Shown here: piece by piece, positions 8,711 to 18,229 of the stretch | Layout of the letters: each line of letters begins with the position of its first letter | Numbering within the stretch: the stretch's first letter is position 1 | NCBI GenBank assembly: GCA_945872085.1 | Contig: CAMBYG010000003.1 | Coordinates: 1-64,000, forward strand | DNA length: 64,000 nucleotides | DNA from: Chitinophaga pinensis | GTDB lineage: Bacteria; Bacteroidota; Bacteroidia; Chitinophagales; Chitinophagaceae | Direction of reading: 5' to 3' | Translations under genes and position numbers: made by a program | Notes under the pieces: model-generated | What the model saw: the letters and a program-made list of their open reading frames with translations, nothing else | What the model was told of the DNA's origin: nothing | Database searches by the model: none

Positions 8711-9736
8711 TTACAAACGCTCAAACTGCCTTAGGAAGCGAACATCGTTTTGTGAATACAAACGCAAATCATTGATCTGAAATTTGATTTGGGTAATACG
8801 CTCTACACCCATACCAAAAGCATATCCACTATACACTTCCGGATCGATGTTAAAGTTTTTTAGCATGTTTGGATGCACCATACCACATCCTAAAATTTCT
8901 ACCCAACCAGTGTGTTTACACAAATTACATCCTGTTCCGCCACAAACAGTACATGAAATATCCATTTCTGCACTTGGCTCTGTAAACGGAAAGTAAGAAG
9001 GTCTGAAACGCACTTTAGTATCTGCACCAAACATTTCGGTAACAAAGAAATATAATGCTTGTTTAAGATCTGCAAAGGAAACATTTTTATTTACATACAA
9101 GCCTTCACATTGGTGAAAGAAACAATGTGCTCTGGCAGATATAGTTTCATTGCGATATACTCTTCCGGGACAAATAACACGGATAGGCAAAGCTTCTTTT
9201 TCTAATATTCTAGCTTGCACACTAGAAGTATGCGTGCGCAATACCCAATCTGGCTGTTGAGATACATAAAAAGTATCTTGCATGTCTCTGGCAGTATGAT
9301 TTTCTGGCATATTCAAAGAAGTGAAATTGTGCCAATCGTCTTCAACCTCTGGACCTGTAGCCACCGCAAAGCCAATTTTTTCGAATACACTTACAATTTG
9401 ATTTTCAACGATTTTTAAAGGATGTCTAGTCCCTATAGGTAATGACGCAGCCGGTAAGGTATTATCAATTTCTTGTTGTGCTGCAACCTTTGCTTGTTGG
9501 AGATGAGCATGTGCTGCAAACTTCTCTTCTGCCAACAATTTAAATGCGTTTAATAATTGACCTGCATCTTTTTTAAATTCAACCGGCACGTTTTTCATCT
9601 CAGCAAAAATGCTCTTTACAACTCCTTTTGTACCTAAAAATTGAATTCTATATTGTTCCAATTCTGCTGCATTAGAAATTTTAAAATTCTGAATGGCAAC
9701 TTCTTGTTCTTGTATAAGGGCTTTAAGCGATTCCAT
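8711..9736 (-). CDS. pheS: phenylalanine-tRNA ligase, alpha subunit
   Basis: A 341-residue class II synthetase subunit. An N-terminal coiled coil (about 1-85) contains QFLGTKGVVKSIF. The catalytic core shows HPLKIVENQIVSVFEKIGF, motif 2 around FHQCEGLYV and motif 3 AFGMGVERITQIK. A Cys cluster, CTVCGGTGCNLCKHTGW, is the zinc-like insertion seen in many bacterial PheS. The frame could extend three codons to a TTG at 9745, but ATG 9736 is chosen because a -7 element at 9743-9750 overlaps that TTG. The beta subunit gene is not in the window. Confidence 0.96.
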   Translation of the reverse strand: MESLKALIQEQEVAIQNFKISNAAELEQYRIQFLGTKGVVKSIFAEMKNVPVEFKKDAGQLLNAFKLLAEEKFAAHAHLQQAKVAAQQEIDNTLPAASLPIGTRHPLKIVENQIVSVFEKIGFAVATGPEVEDDWHNFTSLNMPENHTARDMQDTFYVSQQPDWVLRTHTSSVQARILEKEALPIRVICPGRVYRNETISARAHCFFHQCEGLYVNKNVSFADLKQALYFFVTEMFGADTKVRFRPSYFPFTEPSAEMDISCTVCGGTGCNLCKHTGWVEILGCGMVHPNMLKNFNIDPEVYSGYAFGMGVERITQIKFQINDLRLYSQNDVRFLRQFERL

Positions 9737-9742
9737 AGTAAA

Positions 9743-9750
9743 CAAAGATA
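9743..9750 (-). promoter_or_regulatory. -7 promoter element for pheS
   Basis: On the minus strand this reads TATCTTTG, an exact TAnnTTTG match six bases before ATG 9736. It overlaps the alternative TTG start and so decides the start call. Confidence 0.55.
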
Positions 9751-9867
9751 CATGTTTCGAGGAATTGTTTGTGGGAATCAGGACTAAAAAAAGAAAAATA
9801 GCCTATTTAACAAATGGCATTCGGTAGCATCAGGAATACCTATTACCTTTACCAACAGGTAATTTCT

Positions 9868-11679
9868 ATGAAGCGCACAACTACAAATTTTAAATACCTC
9901 CTTTTTACAGGCCTACTTGTAGGTCTCTTTACTTGTCTGCAACGTGCTCCTGCACAAACGCCTTGGAAAGCGAAAGCTTTAGAATTGCTACAAAAAAAAG
10001 AGCTTAAAGCGCTCCATAATTTGTGCAAGCAACACATTACATTTGACAATACGTTTCGCGACTCGCTAGAGGAGACCTTAAGTATTTTAGATAGCAGCAA
10101 AAACTATTCACTTGCCTTAGAAATCATCAATAAAGGCATTCAGACCTTCAACTATAAAGACCTATGGGTAGATAAATATATTTTTGAACAAAAAGCCCTG
10201 CTATCTAAACAGGCAAACAATACCTTACAAAGTATTTTAGATTTTATTAATGGCGACGATATGCTCACCACGCAATTAGCCAATAGATTTCAACACTACA
10301 ACGATGAGCCTGGTGCTATTTTAGTATACGAGCGTGCTACAAGCATCTTAAGAAATAACTATGTTTATTTTGGACCGCTTTCAAAATTATATGCACGCAA
10401 CAACCGCATACCCGAAGCATTAGAAACCTTGTTTAACGGTGGCATTTACTTACCCAATCAAGCAGAGGAAATAAAAGCTAGTTTGCTCGATATTATTGAA
10501 GACGATGATATTAAACTTCGCCAATGCCAAAAAGGTATACTTAAAAAACTAAATGAGCAGCCTAACAATGCTTTTTTAAACGATCTCCTTATTTGGATTT
10601 ATGCACTTAAAAACGATTGGGATCAAGCATTACTTTTAGAAGAAGCACTGGATTCGCGCTTGCAAGAAAATGGTCAACGTATTTTTAAATTTATTGATCT
10701 AGCACTTAAAAACAATGCATTAAAATCTGCAGAAGACGCTTTAAATTACCTAACATCAAATGCTAATAGCGTTGACGCTCGCCTTGTTTTACTCAAACGA
10801 CTATCCATTAGTCAATCCCAATTAAAAGCAAGCTTAGGCTATGATACGGCTGTTCGCCATACGATCAACGATTTATATACTCAACTACAAAAAGATACTA
10901 TTCAGTTTTTTGAAGAAGGAACAGCTTTAGATTATATAAGTTATTTGACACAATATGAACATCAATACAAAAAAGCACTTCAACTTGTCAATAAGTGCCT
11001 GGAAAGATATACAAATGATCGAGCATTAGCAGGTATTGCTAAATTATGGAAAGGCGATCTTTTACTTTTATTAAATAAACCTTGGGAAGCTAGTTTGCTC
11101 TATTCGCAAGTAGAAAAAGCTTTTAGAGAAGATGCCCTAGGAGAAGAAGCCCGTTATAAAAATGCAAAACTGGCGTATTATACCGGCGAATTTGATTGGG
11201 CTGAAGGCCAACTCAGTGTATTAAAAACAGCCACCTCCGAACTAATTGCCAATGACGCGCTCAAGCTTTCTATGCTTTTAATCGAAAACAAAACAAACGA
11301 CAGTGTCAATTGGGAAATGCAAGCATACGCAAAGGCCGACTTCCTGCTTTTTCAAAATAAACCAAAAGAAGCCTTGCAATTGATTGATAGTATGTGCAAA
11401 CAAAACCCCTCCCATCCGCTGCAAGATGATTTTCTATTTTTAAAAGCAAGCGTACTCAAAACTATAAATGATTTTGATGGCGCTATAAGGGCATTGGAGA
11501 TCATAAAAAAAGAATATAATAAAGATGTATTGGCAGATGATGCGCTTAATGAATTGGCAAATATATATTTATACCTAAAGAACGATGCAAAGGCTAAAGA
11601 ATGTTATGAAGAACTTTTAGAAAAACACACTGGAAGTACGTTTGTAAATAATGCGCGCTTATTTTTAAATAAAAAATAA
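9868..11679 (+). CDS. secreted tetratricopeptide-repeat protein
   Basis: The product is 603 residues from ATG 9868. This start is chosen over an upstream in-frame ATG (9814) because it puts a signal peptide at the N-terminus (MKRTTTNFKYLLFTGLLVG, cleavage near APAQ). The rest is almost wholly alpha-helical with TPR-like units. Examples are GAILVYERATSILRNNYVYF, the WKGDLLLLLNKPWEASLLYS region, and DDALNELANIYLYLKNDAKA near the end. Similar periplasmic TPR scaffold proteins are common in Bacteroidota; no specific partner is recognised. It precedes comEC on the same strand with a 43-base gap. No catalytic motif is visible. Confidence 0.85.
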   Translation: MKRTTTNFKYLLFTGLLVGLFTCLQRAPAQTPWKAKALELLQKKELKALHNLCKQHITFDNTFRDSLEETLSILDSSKNYSLALEIINKGIQTFNYKDLWVDKYIFEQKALLSKQANNTLQSILDFINGDDMLTTQLANRFQHYNDEPGAILVYERATSILRNNYVYFGPLSKLYARNNRIPEALETLFNGGIYLPNQAEEIKASLLDIIEDDDIKLRQCQKGILKKLNEQPNNAFLNDLLIWIYALKNDWDQALLLEEALDSRLQENGQRIFKFIDLALKNNALKSAEDALNYLTSNANSVDARLVLLKRLSISQSQLKASLGYDTAVRHTINDLYTQLQKDTIQFFEEGTALDYISYLTQYEHQYKKALQLVNKCLERYTNDRALAGIAKLWKGDLLLLLNKPWEASLLYSQVEKAFREDALGEEARYKNAKLAYYTGEFDWAEGQLSVLKTATSELIANDALKLSMLLIENKTNDSVNWEMQAYAKADFLLFQNKPKEALQLIDSMCKQNPSHPLQDDFLFLKASVLKTINDFDGAIRALEIIKKEYNKDVLADDALNELANIYLYLKNDAKAKECYEELLEKHTGSTFVNNARLFLNKK

Positions 11680-11722
11680 TAATGGGCTTGTCCCTTACAT
11701 TTATTTTAAACACGTTAGTAGT

Positions 11723-13774
11723 ATGCATATTCTTGATGAAAATAACATCCCCATATGGGAGCGCTTACCTATTATTCGACTATTAGTCCCTTACTGCATT
11801 GGCATAATTGTATTTAACAATGGCCTTGCTATCACTTCTTGGGTATTAAACGCTTTAGTAATCAGCTGTTGGTTTTTATTCCTATTGCTTCACTTGTATA
11901 ATAAAAAGTACTCTTTTCTTCGCTATAGTCAGTATCCTGCTTGTTTTATCAGTTATGTATTACTAGCCATTTTCATTTGTAACCTTCTATATCCAAACTC
12001 AAAAATTTTCGCAAATAAAAATATCCAGTATTTAGGCATTGTAGACGAAAACCCGCGTATAAAAAGCAATTATATTACTTTAAAAACTTCTACTCTTGCT
12101 TATTGGGAGAAACAGCAATGGCAGCGATTAAATGAGCATACCCACTTAGTTGTACCTGTTTCAAAAAGCGCAACTCCAGCATATACAAAAGGCGATACCG
12201 TATTGTTTAATGCGCTATTTAATACTATTGAAAATAAGAAGAATCCGTATGTGGTAGATTATAAATCCATATATAAAAGAATGGGGCTTTACCAACAAGC
12301 ATTTGTAGATAGTACCCAAATAAAAATAATAAAAACCCGCAAGGCGAATTCCTTCATAGATCGCATACATGCATATGCATTAACCGCTTTGGCTACCCAT
12401 TTAAAAGACAGTGCTAGTTTAGGTTTAATGAATGCCCTTATATTGGGCGATCGTGTAGCTATGCAAGAAGATATTAATCAAGCTTATATCGATACGGGCA
12501 TTATTCATGTAGTAGCTATTTCGGGATCGCATGTGGCCCTTTTATTTACCTTGCTTTCCTACTTGCTTGGTTTTATAAAGCATAAAAAACACACTTGGAT
12601 AAAATATAGTATAGCACTACCCTTTATTTGGCTTTATGTGATTATGGCTGGGGCGCCGCCATCGGCAATAAGGGCCGCCATGATGTTTACACTCATAACC
12701 TTAGCATGGATATTGAACAGGGAACAAAATAGTGTGCATCAGCTATTGGTGGGTGCATTTCTAATGCTACTCATAGAACCAAATTGGCTCTTTAATATTG
12801 GATTTCAATTATCTTTTTTAGCGGTATTGTCGATTATAATTTTCTATACGCGTATTAAAAAAAGCATAAGCATTAAATATAGATTACTACAATGGTTTTG
12901 GGATGCCATTGCTATGAGCTTGGCCGCCGAAATTTTAGTTGCACCGCTCGTTTTATATTACTTCCATAATTTCCCTATGTTATTTATCATTTCCAATCTA
13001 TTAGCCGCTATTTGTATGAGTATAGTGCTGTTTGCTGGTATACTCTTAATAGTGTGTTCTAAAATTACTTTACTAGGCACTTGGATAAGTTATTTAGTGC
13101 GCTATTTAGTTCACCATTTCAATAGTATTTTGGTAAAAATCCAATCCTTACAACCCTTAGCATGGAAGCATCTACCGCTTCAATTTTGGGAAATGTGTTT
13201 ACTATATGCTATCATTATCAGTATTGTTTTTTATGTATTAAAATATAAACAGCGCTACCTTATTGCAACGCTCCTATTAGTTACTTTATGGTTATCCATA
13301 AAAATAAAGGAGCCTCTAAAGACGGATAAATTAATAGCTTGGCAATCCAATAAAGACTTTCTAATAACGCAGATAAAAGGTGATTCTTGTTTTATGCTTA
13401 GCGCTATTACAGATAAACAAATGAATAGCTTTAAATGGATAAGCACCAATGCTTTGGATCATTGGCAAGCATGGAAAATAGCGAGTAAGCCTTTAAAAAA
13501 TGTCCTATTTACATGGGGGCGCTACCATATTGCGCTTATAGATTCTGTAAACAATCATAATGAATTAAAAAACGAGCAGATTGATTATGTGTTTTGCTTT
13601 AAAATAAAAGACACCAATAGTCTTTTTCAAATACAGCAAAAATGGCACCCAAAGACCATAATACTTGTAAATGGCAGCTCTCGGTATAAAACAAATCAAT
13701 TAACAAGCTATGCCTTGAAAAATACTATCCCCTTGTTTTCAACATTGGATAGCGGCGCATTTGTATTGGAGTAA
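11723..13774 (+). CDS. comEC: ComEC/Rec2-family DNA uptake channel protein
   Basis: A 683-residue polytopic membrane protein. Two or three N-terminal helices are followed by a soluble OB-like region (about 90-200). The competence domain then starts with ADTGIIHVVAISGSHVALLF-type sequence (AISGSHV near residue 270) and several helices. The C-terminal 130 residues sit where other ComEC proteins carry a metallo-beta-lactamase-like domain, but no HxHxDH metal motif is visible. Shortened forms like this are common in Bacteroidota. It would carry single-stranded DNA across the inner membrane during natural transformation. The end overlaps the promoter region of purH. Confidence 0.9.
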   Translation: MHILDENNIPIWERLPIIRLLVPYCIGIIVFNNGLAITSWVLNALVISCWFLFLLLHLYNKKYSFLRYSQYPACFISYVLLAIFICNLLYPNSKIFANKNIQYLGIVDENPRIKSNYITLKTSTLAYWEKQQWQRLNEHTHLVVPVSKSATPAYTKGDTVLFNALFNTIENKKNPYVVDYKSIYKRMGLYQQAFVDSTQIKIIKTRKANSFIDRIHAYALTALATHLKDSASLGLMNALILGDRVAMQEDINQAYIDTGIIHVVAISGSHVALLFTLLSYLLGFIKHKKHTWIKYSIALPFIWLYVIMAGAPPSAIRAAMMFTLITLAWILNREQNSVHQLLVGAFLMLLIEPNWLFNIGFQLSFLAVLSIIIFYTRIKKSISIKYRLLQWFWDAIAMSLAAEILVAPLVLYYFHNFPMLFIISNLLAAICMSIVLFAGILLIVCSKITLLGTWISYLVRYLVHHFNSILVKIQSLQPLAWKHLPLQFWEMCLLYAIIISIVFYVLKYKQRYLIATLLLVTLWLSIKIKEPLKTDKLIAWQSNKDFLITQIKGDSCFMLSAITDKQMNSFKWISTNALDHWQAWKIASKPLKNVLFTWGRYHIALIDSVNNHNELKNEQIDYVFCFKIKDTNSLFQIQQKWHPKTIILVNGSSRYKTNQLTSYALKNTIPLFSTLDSGAFVLE

Positions 13775-13804
13775 ATTATTTTATTTAAAGAAAAAAATTG
13801 CTTG

Positions 13805-13812
13805 TATCTTTG
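13805..13812 (+). promoter_or_regulatory. -7 promoter element for purH
   Basis: TATCTTTG is an exact TAnnTTTG match 20 bases before the purH ATG at 13833 and 30 bases after the comEC stop. Confidence 0.55.
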
Positions 13813-13832
13813 GGCATCTTTTTCAAAATTAT

Positions 13833-15347
13833 ATGCAAAAACAGATTCAATCCGCCCTAATTTCGGTTTTTTACAAAGATGGTTTAGAACCCATTGTTCG
13901 TAAATTAAATGAGCTTAATGTTACTATTTACTCCACAGGAGGCACCCAAGATTTTATTGAAAAACTTGGTATCCCTTGTGTTTCAGTAGAATCGGTAACA
14001 AGCTATCCATCTATATTAGGGGGTCGAGTAAAAACCTTGCATCCTAAGGTATTTGGTGGCATTTTGGCTAGACGCAATAGAGAAGAAGACATGCAACATG
14101 TGGCTGCTTATGATATCCCTTTATTTGATTTGGTTATGGTTGACCTTTATCCATTTGAAGAAACCGTAGCGCAAACAAATGATGAAGCTGCCATCATTGA
14201 AAAAGTAGATATCGGCGGCGTTTCGCTCATTAGAGCTGCTGCTAAAAATCATCAAGATGTAGTAATTATAGCTGCTCGTGAACAATATGCATATCTATTA
14301 GATTTATTAGAAAATCAAAACGGCAATACGCAATTAAGCGATAGAAAAACCATGGCCATCCGTGCTTTTGAAGTATGTGCGCATTATGATGCCGCTATTG
14401 CAAATTATTTTACACAACAATTAGATCCGCTTTATTTCCAACATTCAGTTGGCAATAAGCAAAGCTTACGTTATGGCGAAAACCCACATCAAGAAGCTGC
14501 TTTTTATGGCGATTTAGCTGCACTATTCAATAAATTAAATGGCAAAGAATTGTCGTATAATAATTTGGTAGACACGCATGCGGCTTTACAGTTAGTACAA
14601 GAATTTTCTGAACCTACCTTTGCTATTATCAAACACACCAATGTTTGTGGTATAGCTTCTAGAAACACCTTAGAAAGTGCATGGGACATAGCTTTATCAA
14701 GTGATCCAGAAAGTGCTTTTGGTGGTGTATTAATTGCAAATAAAGAAATTGACGAAGTAATAGCAGAGAAAATTGCTTCTATCTTTTTTGAAATTTTAAT
14801 CGCGCCTTCTTACACAGCAAAAGCAATTGAAGTGCTTTCTGCAAAAAAGAATAGAATTATTTTACAGCAAAAAGACACGGTACAAACAAGTACTGAATTT
14901 AAAAATATACTCAATGGAGTACTTATCCAATCTAGCGATAATAGCAATTATAGCAAGTGGGATGAAGTAGGTGCCCACAGTTGTAGTGAAGCAGAAAAAG
15001 AAGATTTGATATTTGCCAACATTGTTTGCAAGCATTTAAAATCTAACGCCATTGCTTTAGTAAAAAACAAACAACTCATAGGTAAAGGTTGCGGACAAAC
15101 TAGCCGTATTGACTCTTTGAAACATGCGATAGAAAAAGCTAAGCAATTTAATTTTAGTTTAGACAATGCGGTGCTTGCTTCTGATGCGTTTTTCCCTTTC
15201 GATGACTGCGTAAGAATTGCACATAATGAAGGTATTAGAGCCGTTATACAACCGGGAGGATCTATGCGAGATCAAGACACGGTGCAATTTTGCAAAGAAA
15301 ATAGCATGGCTTTAGTGATCACAGGCGAGCGTCATTTCAAACATTAA
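13833..15347 (+). CDS. purH: bifunctional AICAR transformylase / IMP cyclohydrolase
   Basis: A 504-residue protein. The start at 13833 (MQKQIQSALISVFYKDGLEP) is chosen because the longer frame to 13761 runs through the promoter and overlaps comEC. The N-terminal MGS-like IMP cyclohydrolase domain shows STGGTQDFIEKLG, GGRVKTLHPKVFGGILARR and DLVMVDLYPFE. The C-terminal transformylase domain shows LRYGENPHQ, IIKHTNVCG, DPESAFGGV and the final ITGERHFKH. It catalyses the last two steps of IMP synthesis. The GNAT gene follows after two bases, so the two are probably co-transcribed. Confidence 0.97.
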   Translation: MQKQIQSALISVFYKDGLEPIVRKLNELNVTIYSTGGTQDFIEKLGIPCVSVESVTSYPSILGGRVKTLHPKVFGGILARRNREEDMQHVAAYDIPLFDLVMVDLYPFEETVAQTNDEAAIIEKVDIGGVSLIRAAAKNHQDVVIIAAREQYAYLLDLLENQNGNTQLSDRKTMAIRAFEVCAHYDAAIANYFTQQLDPLYFQHSVGNKQSLRYGENPHQEAAFYGDLAALFNKLNGKELSYNNLVDTHAALQLVQEFSEPTFAIIKHTNVCGIASRNTLESAWDIALSSDPESAFGGVLIANKEIDEVIAEKIASIFFEILIAPSYTAKAIEVLSAKKNRIILQQKDTVQTSTEFKNILNGVLIQSSDNSNYSKWDEVGAHSCSEAEKEDLIFANIVCKHLKSNAIALVKNKQLIGKGCGQTSRIDSLKHAIEKAKQFNFSLDNAVLASDAFFPFDDCVRIAHNEGIRAVIQPGGSMRDQDTVQFCKENSMALVITGERHFKH

Positions 15348-15349
15348 GA

Positions 15350-15904
15350 ATGGAGTTTTTGAATGTAGATGCTCATACGAGTTTGCAACTTTATCATACC
15401 CATGATGCGCAGGCTTTCTTGGAGCTATTACATAAAAACAAAGCACATTTGCGCCCTTGGATTAATTGGGTAGATGCTATCAACACCTTGCACGATGCAG
15501 AACAACTGATAAAGGCCCGAATTACAAGTTTTGAAGCGCAGGAATCCATAAGTTTATTTATTGTACAAAATCAAAAGATAATTGGCAGCATTGGCATGTT
15601 TCATTGGAGAAAAGACATTAAATGTGCCGAAGTTGGCTATTGGATGGATAAAGATTTTGAAAACAAAGGCATACTTTCCAAAACCTTATCTGTACTTATT
15701 ACCTATCTATTTAATCAGGTTCAATTGAATAAAATAGAATTACAATTTAATGCCCTCAATAAAGCTAGTGGAGCTATTGCCAAAAAATTCAATTTTAAAA
15801 TTGAAGGTATTATTAGAGCAAATTATGCTATAAATGGGACTTTAGAAGATTCTGTTTTGGCAGGATTATTGCATACAGATTGGAAGCAAACTAAAACTAT
15901 TTAG
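15350..15904 (+). CDS. GNAT acetyltransferase, RimL/RimJ-like
   Basis: A 184-residue protein with the GNAT fold. Visible segments are HLRPWINWVDAINTLHDAEQ, IIGSIGMFHWRK, AEVGYWMDKDFENKGILSKT (the acetyl-CoA binding region) and IELQFNALNKASGAIAKKFN. The pattern resembles ribosomal-protein N-acetyltransferases such as RimL, but the substrate is not determined. It starts two bases after purH and its last eight bases overlap the end of the convergent LpxD-like gene. Confidence 0.87.
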   Translation: MEFLNVDAHTSLQLYHTHDAQAFLELLHKNKAHLRPWINWVDAINTLHDAEQLIKARITSFEAQESISLFIVQNQKIIGSIGMFHWRKDIKCAEVGYWMDKDFENKGILSKTLSVLITYLFNQVQLNKIELQFNALNKASGAIAKKFNFKIEGIIRANYAINGTLEDSVLAGLLHTDWKQTKTI

Positions 15905-16838
15905 TTAGTTTTTCCCACATTTCTGGTATTCTTCTCACCCAAGCCATTTCTTTTAATTTTTCTTTGGCATCAATAGCAGGTGTACCGAAATAAGTTTTTC
16001 CACCAGCAATACTAACGGTTACCCCACTTTGTCCGTTAACTACGGCACCTTTGCCAATAGTCAAAGATTTATTTACGCCAACTTGTCCCCAAAGAATAAC
16101 ATCATCTTCAATTATAGTTTTGCCCGCTACTCCTACTTGTGCCGCAATGAGTACATTCTTTCCGATAACGACACCGTGACCAATATGAATTTGATTGTCT
16201 AGTTTTGAACCTGCACCTATAATAGTATCGCCACTCACCCCTTTATCTATAGTGCAAGAAGCACCAATTTCTACATGGTCTTCAATAATTACTCGCCCAC
16301 AACTCTCCATTTTTTCAAATTTCAAATCCTTACCACTTCTTGTTTTAAAATAGAAGGCATCGCCGCCAATCACTGTATTGGCTTGTATAATCACATGATC
16401 ACCAATAATGGTATTGTCATAAATAGTTACATTAGGATGAATAAGACAGTGGCTTCCAATGCGCACATTATTACCAACAACCACACCCGGTTGCAAATGC
16501 GTACCCTCTCCTATGATAGCCGTTTCACTAATTGGTGTATATAGTTTTTGAAAGGGTGTAAATTGCTTTACCAATTTAATATAGGCGCTAAAGGGATCGG
16601 CGCAAACCAATAGGGTTTTCCCTTCTGGACAAGCAACTTCTTTGTTGATTAAAATAATAGTAGCCGCTGAGTGCAAACATTTATCAAAATACTTTTCTAC
16701 ATCTACAAATGAAATATCACCTGGCACCACTTTATGAATTTCATTGATACCTGTAGCTAATTGTGCAGTATTGCCAATTAATTTTGCCTCTATAAAAGTA
16801 GCCAACCATTCAACCGAAAGCGGTGTTTGTAATTTCAT
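15897..16838 (-). CDS. lpxD: LpxD-like UDP-3-O-acylglucosamine N-acyltransferase
   Basis: A 313-residue protein from ATG 16838 (MKLQTPLSVEWLATFIEAKL). The longer frame to 16937 overlaps the divergent aminotransferase gene. It has an N-terminal uridine-binding-like domain (about 1-100) and then a left-handed beta helix of hexapeptide repeats. GASCTIDKGVSGDTIIG and the HIGHGVVIG loop with His221 align with the catalytic His region of LpxD. The stretch GGDAFYFKTRSGKD differs from the canonical GxDGFGFA, so this may be the LpxD paralogue that Bacteroidota often carry away from the lpxD-lpxC-lpxA cluster. None of the other lipid A genes are nearby. The exact substrate is uncertain. Confidence 0.8.
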   Translation of the reverse strand: MKLQTPLSVEWLATFIEAKLIGNTAQLATGINEIHKVVPGDISFVDVEKYFDKCLHSAATIILINKEVACPEGKTLLVCADPFSAYIKLVKQFTPFQKLYTPISETAIIGEGTHLQPGVVVGNNVRIGSHCLIHPNVTIYDNTIIGDHVIIQANTVIGGDAFYFKTRSGKDLKFEKMESCGRVIIEDHVEIGASCTIDKGVSGDTIIGAGSKLDNQIHIGHGVVIGKNVLIAAQVGVAGKTIIEDDVILWGQVGVNKSLTIGKGAVVNGQSGVTVSIAGGKTYFGTPAIDAKEKLKEMAWVRRIPEMWEKLTK

Positions 16839-16931
16839 AAAATAGATTTGTGTAAAAATACAACCCAAAGTGGAAATTGTTAGGATTATCGTTAAAGAAA
16901 TATCAATGGCTTTTATGTAATTTGCAGTGCT

Positions 16932-17765
16932 ATGCAAGCCTTATTTGTATCAATTAACGGGAAAATACTAAATGCCGAACAAGCTGCTATTGCTAAAGAC
17001 AATAGAACTTTTCGATATGGCATAGGTCTTTTCGAAACTTTACTTGCCGTCAACAATAAAGTGCAGCAGCTGCCTGCTCACTGGAGCAGAATGCAACAGG
17101 GCTTGCATATACTCGGATTTAAAACTCCTTCTTTTTTCAATGAAAAAAGTTTGCTAGAAGCAATTCAATCGCTACTAAGTAAAAATAAACACCACCAACA
17201 CGCACGCATACGCATCCAATTCTTTGCAAACGCTGGTGGCATTCTAGAAACGCAACACACTACTTGCAATTATTTAATTGAAACTTATGCGATAGATGCA
17301 AGTATCTGCGAGCTCAATGAAAATGGATTAGCACTGGGCATGCATACTTTATATAAAAAAGAAATAGATCCCCTTTCGCCTTATAAAATTAATGGTCGTA
17401 TTTGCTATGCTATGGCTGCTCAAGAAGCAAAAGAAAAAAAATGGAATGATGCACTCATTCTTAATAGTCATGAGAATATAATAGAGTCGAGCATCTCTAA
17501 TGTTTTTTGGGTCAAGAACAAAGAGATCTTTACGCCACCATTAAGCGAGGGCTGTATTGCGGGTATTATGCGAGCCCATTGGATAGCCGTATTAAATAAT
17601 AAAGGCATTCCTGTTATAGAAATGCCCTTAAATAAAGAACTTTTATTACAAGCCGATGAAGTTTTTTTAACGAATAGTATTCGAAAAATTAGATGGGTAT
17701 ATGCAATAGAAAATAAACAGTATGAAAATGAATTTATTTTAAAAAACCTATTGCATGGAATATAA
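16932..17765 (+). CDS. class IV aminotransferase (PabC/IlvE-like)
   Basis: A 277-residue PLP-dependent fold type IV enzyme. It starts ALFVSINGKILNAEQAAI and continues with DNRTFRYGIGLFETLLAV, the typical N-terminal signature. Lys152 in SPYKINGR is the likely Schiff-base residue. DALILNSHENIIESSISNVF and the PLSEGCIAGIMR loop follow. The length and sequence fit either 4-amino-4-deoxychorismate lyase (folate synthesis) or a branched-chain aminotransferase. No pabA/pabB gene is adjacent, so no choice is made. Confidence 0.85.
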   Translation: MQALFVSINGKILNAEQAAIAKDNRTFRYGIGLFETLLAVNNKVQQLPAHWSRMQQGLHILGFKTPSFFNEKSLLEAIQSLLSKNKHHQHARIRIQFFANAGGILETQHTTCNYLIETYAIDASICELNENGLALGMHTLYKKEIDPLSPYKINGRICYAMAAQEAKEKKWNDALILNSHENIIESSISNVFWVKNKEIFTPPLSEGCIAGIMRAHWIAVLNNKGIPVIEMPLNKELLLQADEVFLTNSIRKIRWVYAIENKQYENEFILKNLLHGI

Positions 17766-17768
17766 ATT

Positions 17769-18182
17769 TTAAAAGAACGCTAAAATAATAATTAATGCTA
17801 ACACACTAATTATAAGTTCTAAAATCCCCAATACAAATCCCGCTATTGCTAGTCCTCTCAATGAACGATTCTTACTCATTCCTATTGCTCCAAAAATAAT
17901 AGCTAAAACTCCAAAGAAAGGAACTCTTGCACCCACCAAAGCACAACTTAAAGCCGCAATGCCAAAGCCGTTGCCTTTTTGAGTACCTGAATTGTTTTTA
18001 TTGCGTATTACTGGCGCAATTACTTGTTTTTCATTCATCAATTCAGTATCCTTAAGTACATTTTCATTAATTGTTTTTTGCTCTGCAACTGGATTCGATT
18101 TTACTGGAAACGCAGCATATGATACTTGAGGTGTTATCATCCATAAAGCACCTATTAAAAGAAGCACTATTTTATTTTTCAT
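17769..18182 (-). CDS. DUF4190-like membrane protein with signal peptide
   Basis: A 137-residue protein. It has an N-terminal signal peptide (KIVLLLIGALWMITPQVSYA), a polar linker of about 65 residues, and then a Gly/Ala/Ile-rich double hydrophobic segment. That segment contains GFGIAALSCALVG, FFGVLAIIFGAIG and LRGLAIAGFVLGILEL, which is the DUF4190 pattern. Proteins like this are abundant and uncharacterised in Bacteroidota. It stops three bases from the convergent aminotransferase stop. Confidence 0.7.
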   Translation of the reverse strand: MKNKIVLLLIGALWMITPQVSYAAFPVKSNPVAEQKTINENVLKDTELMNEKQVIAPVIRNKNNSGTQKGNGFGIAALSCALVGARVPFFGVLAIIFGAIGMSKNRSLRGLAIAGFVLGILELIISVLALIIILAFF

Positions 18183-18229
18183 GTCTATAATTATTTGTTT
18201 AAACTAAATTATAAATTAATATTGTATTT

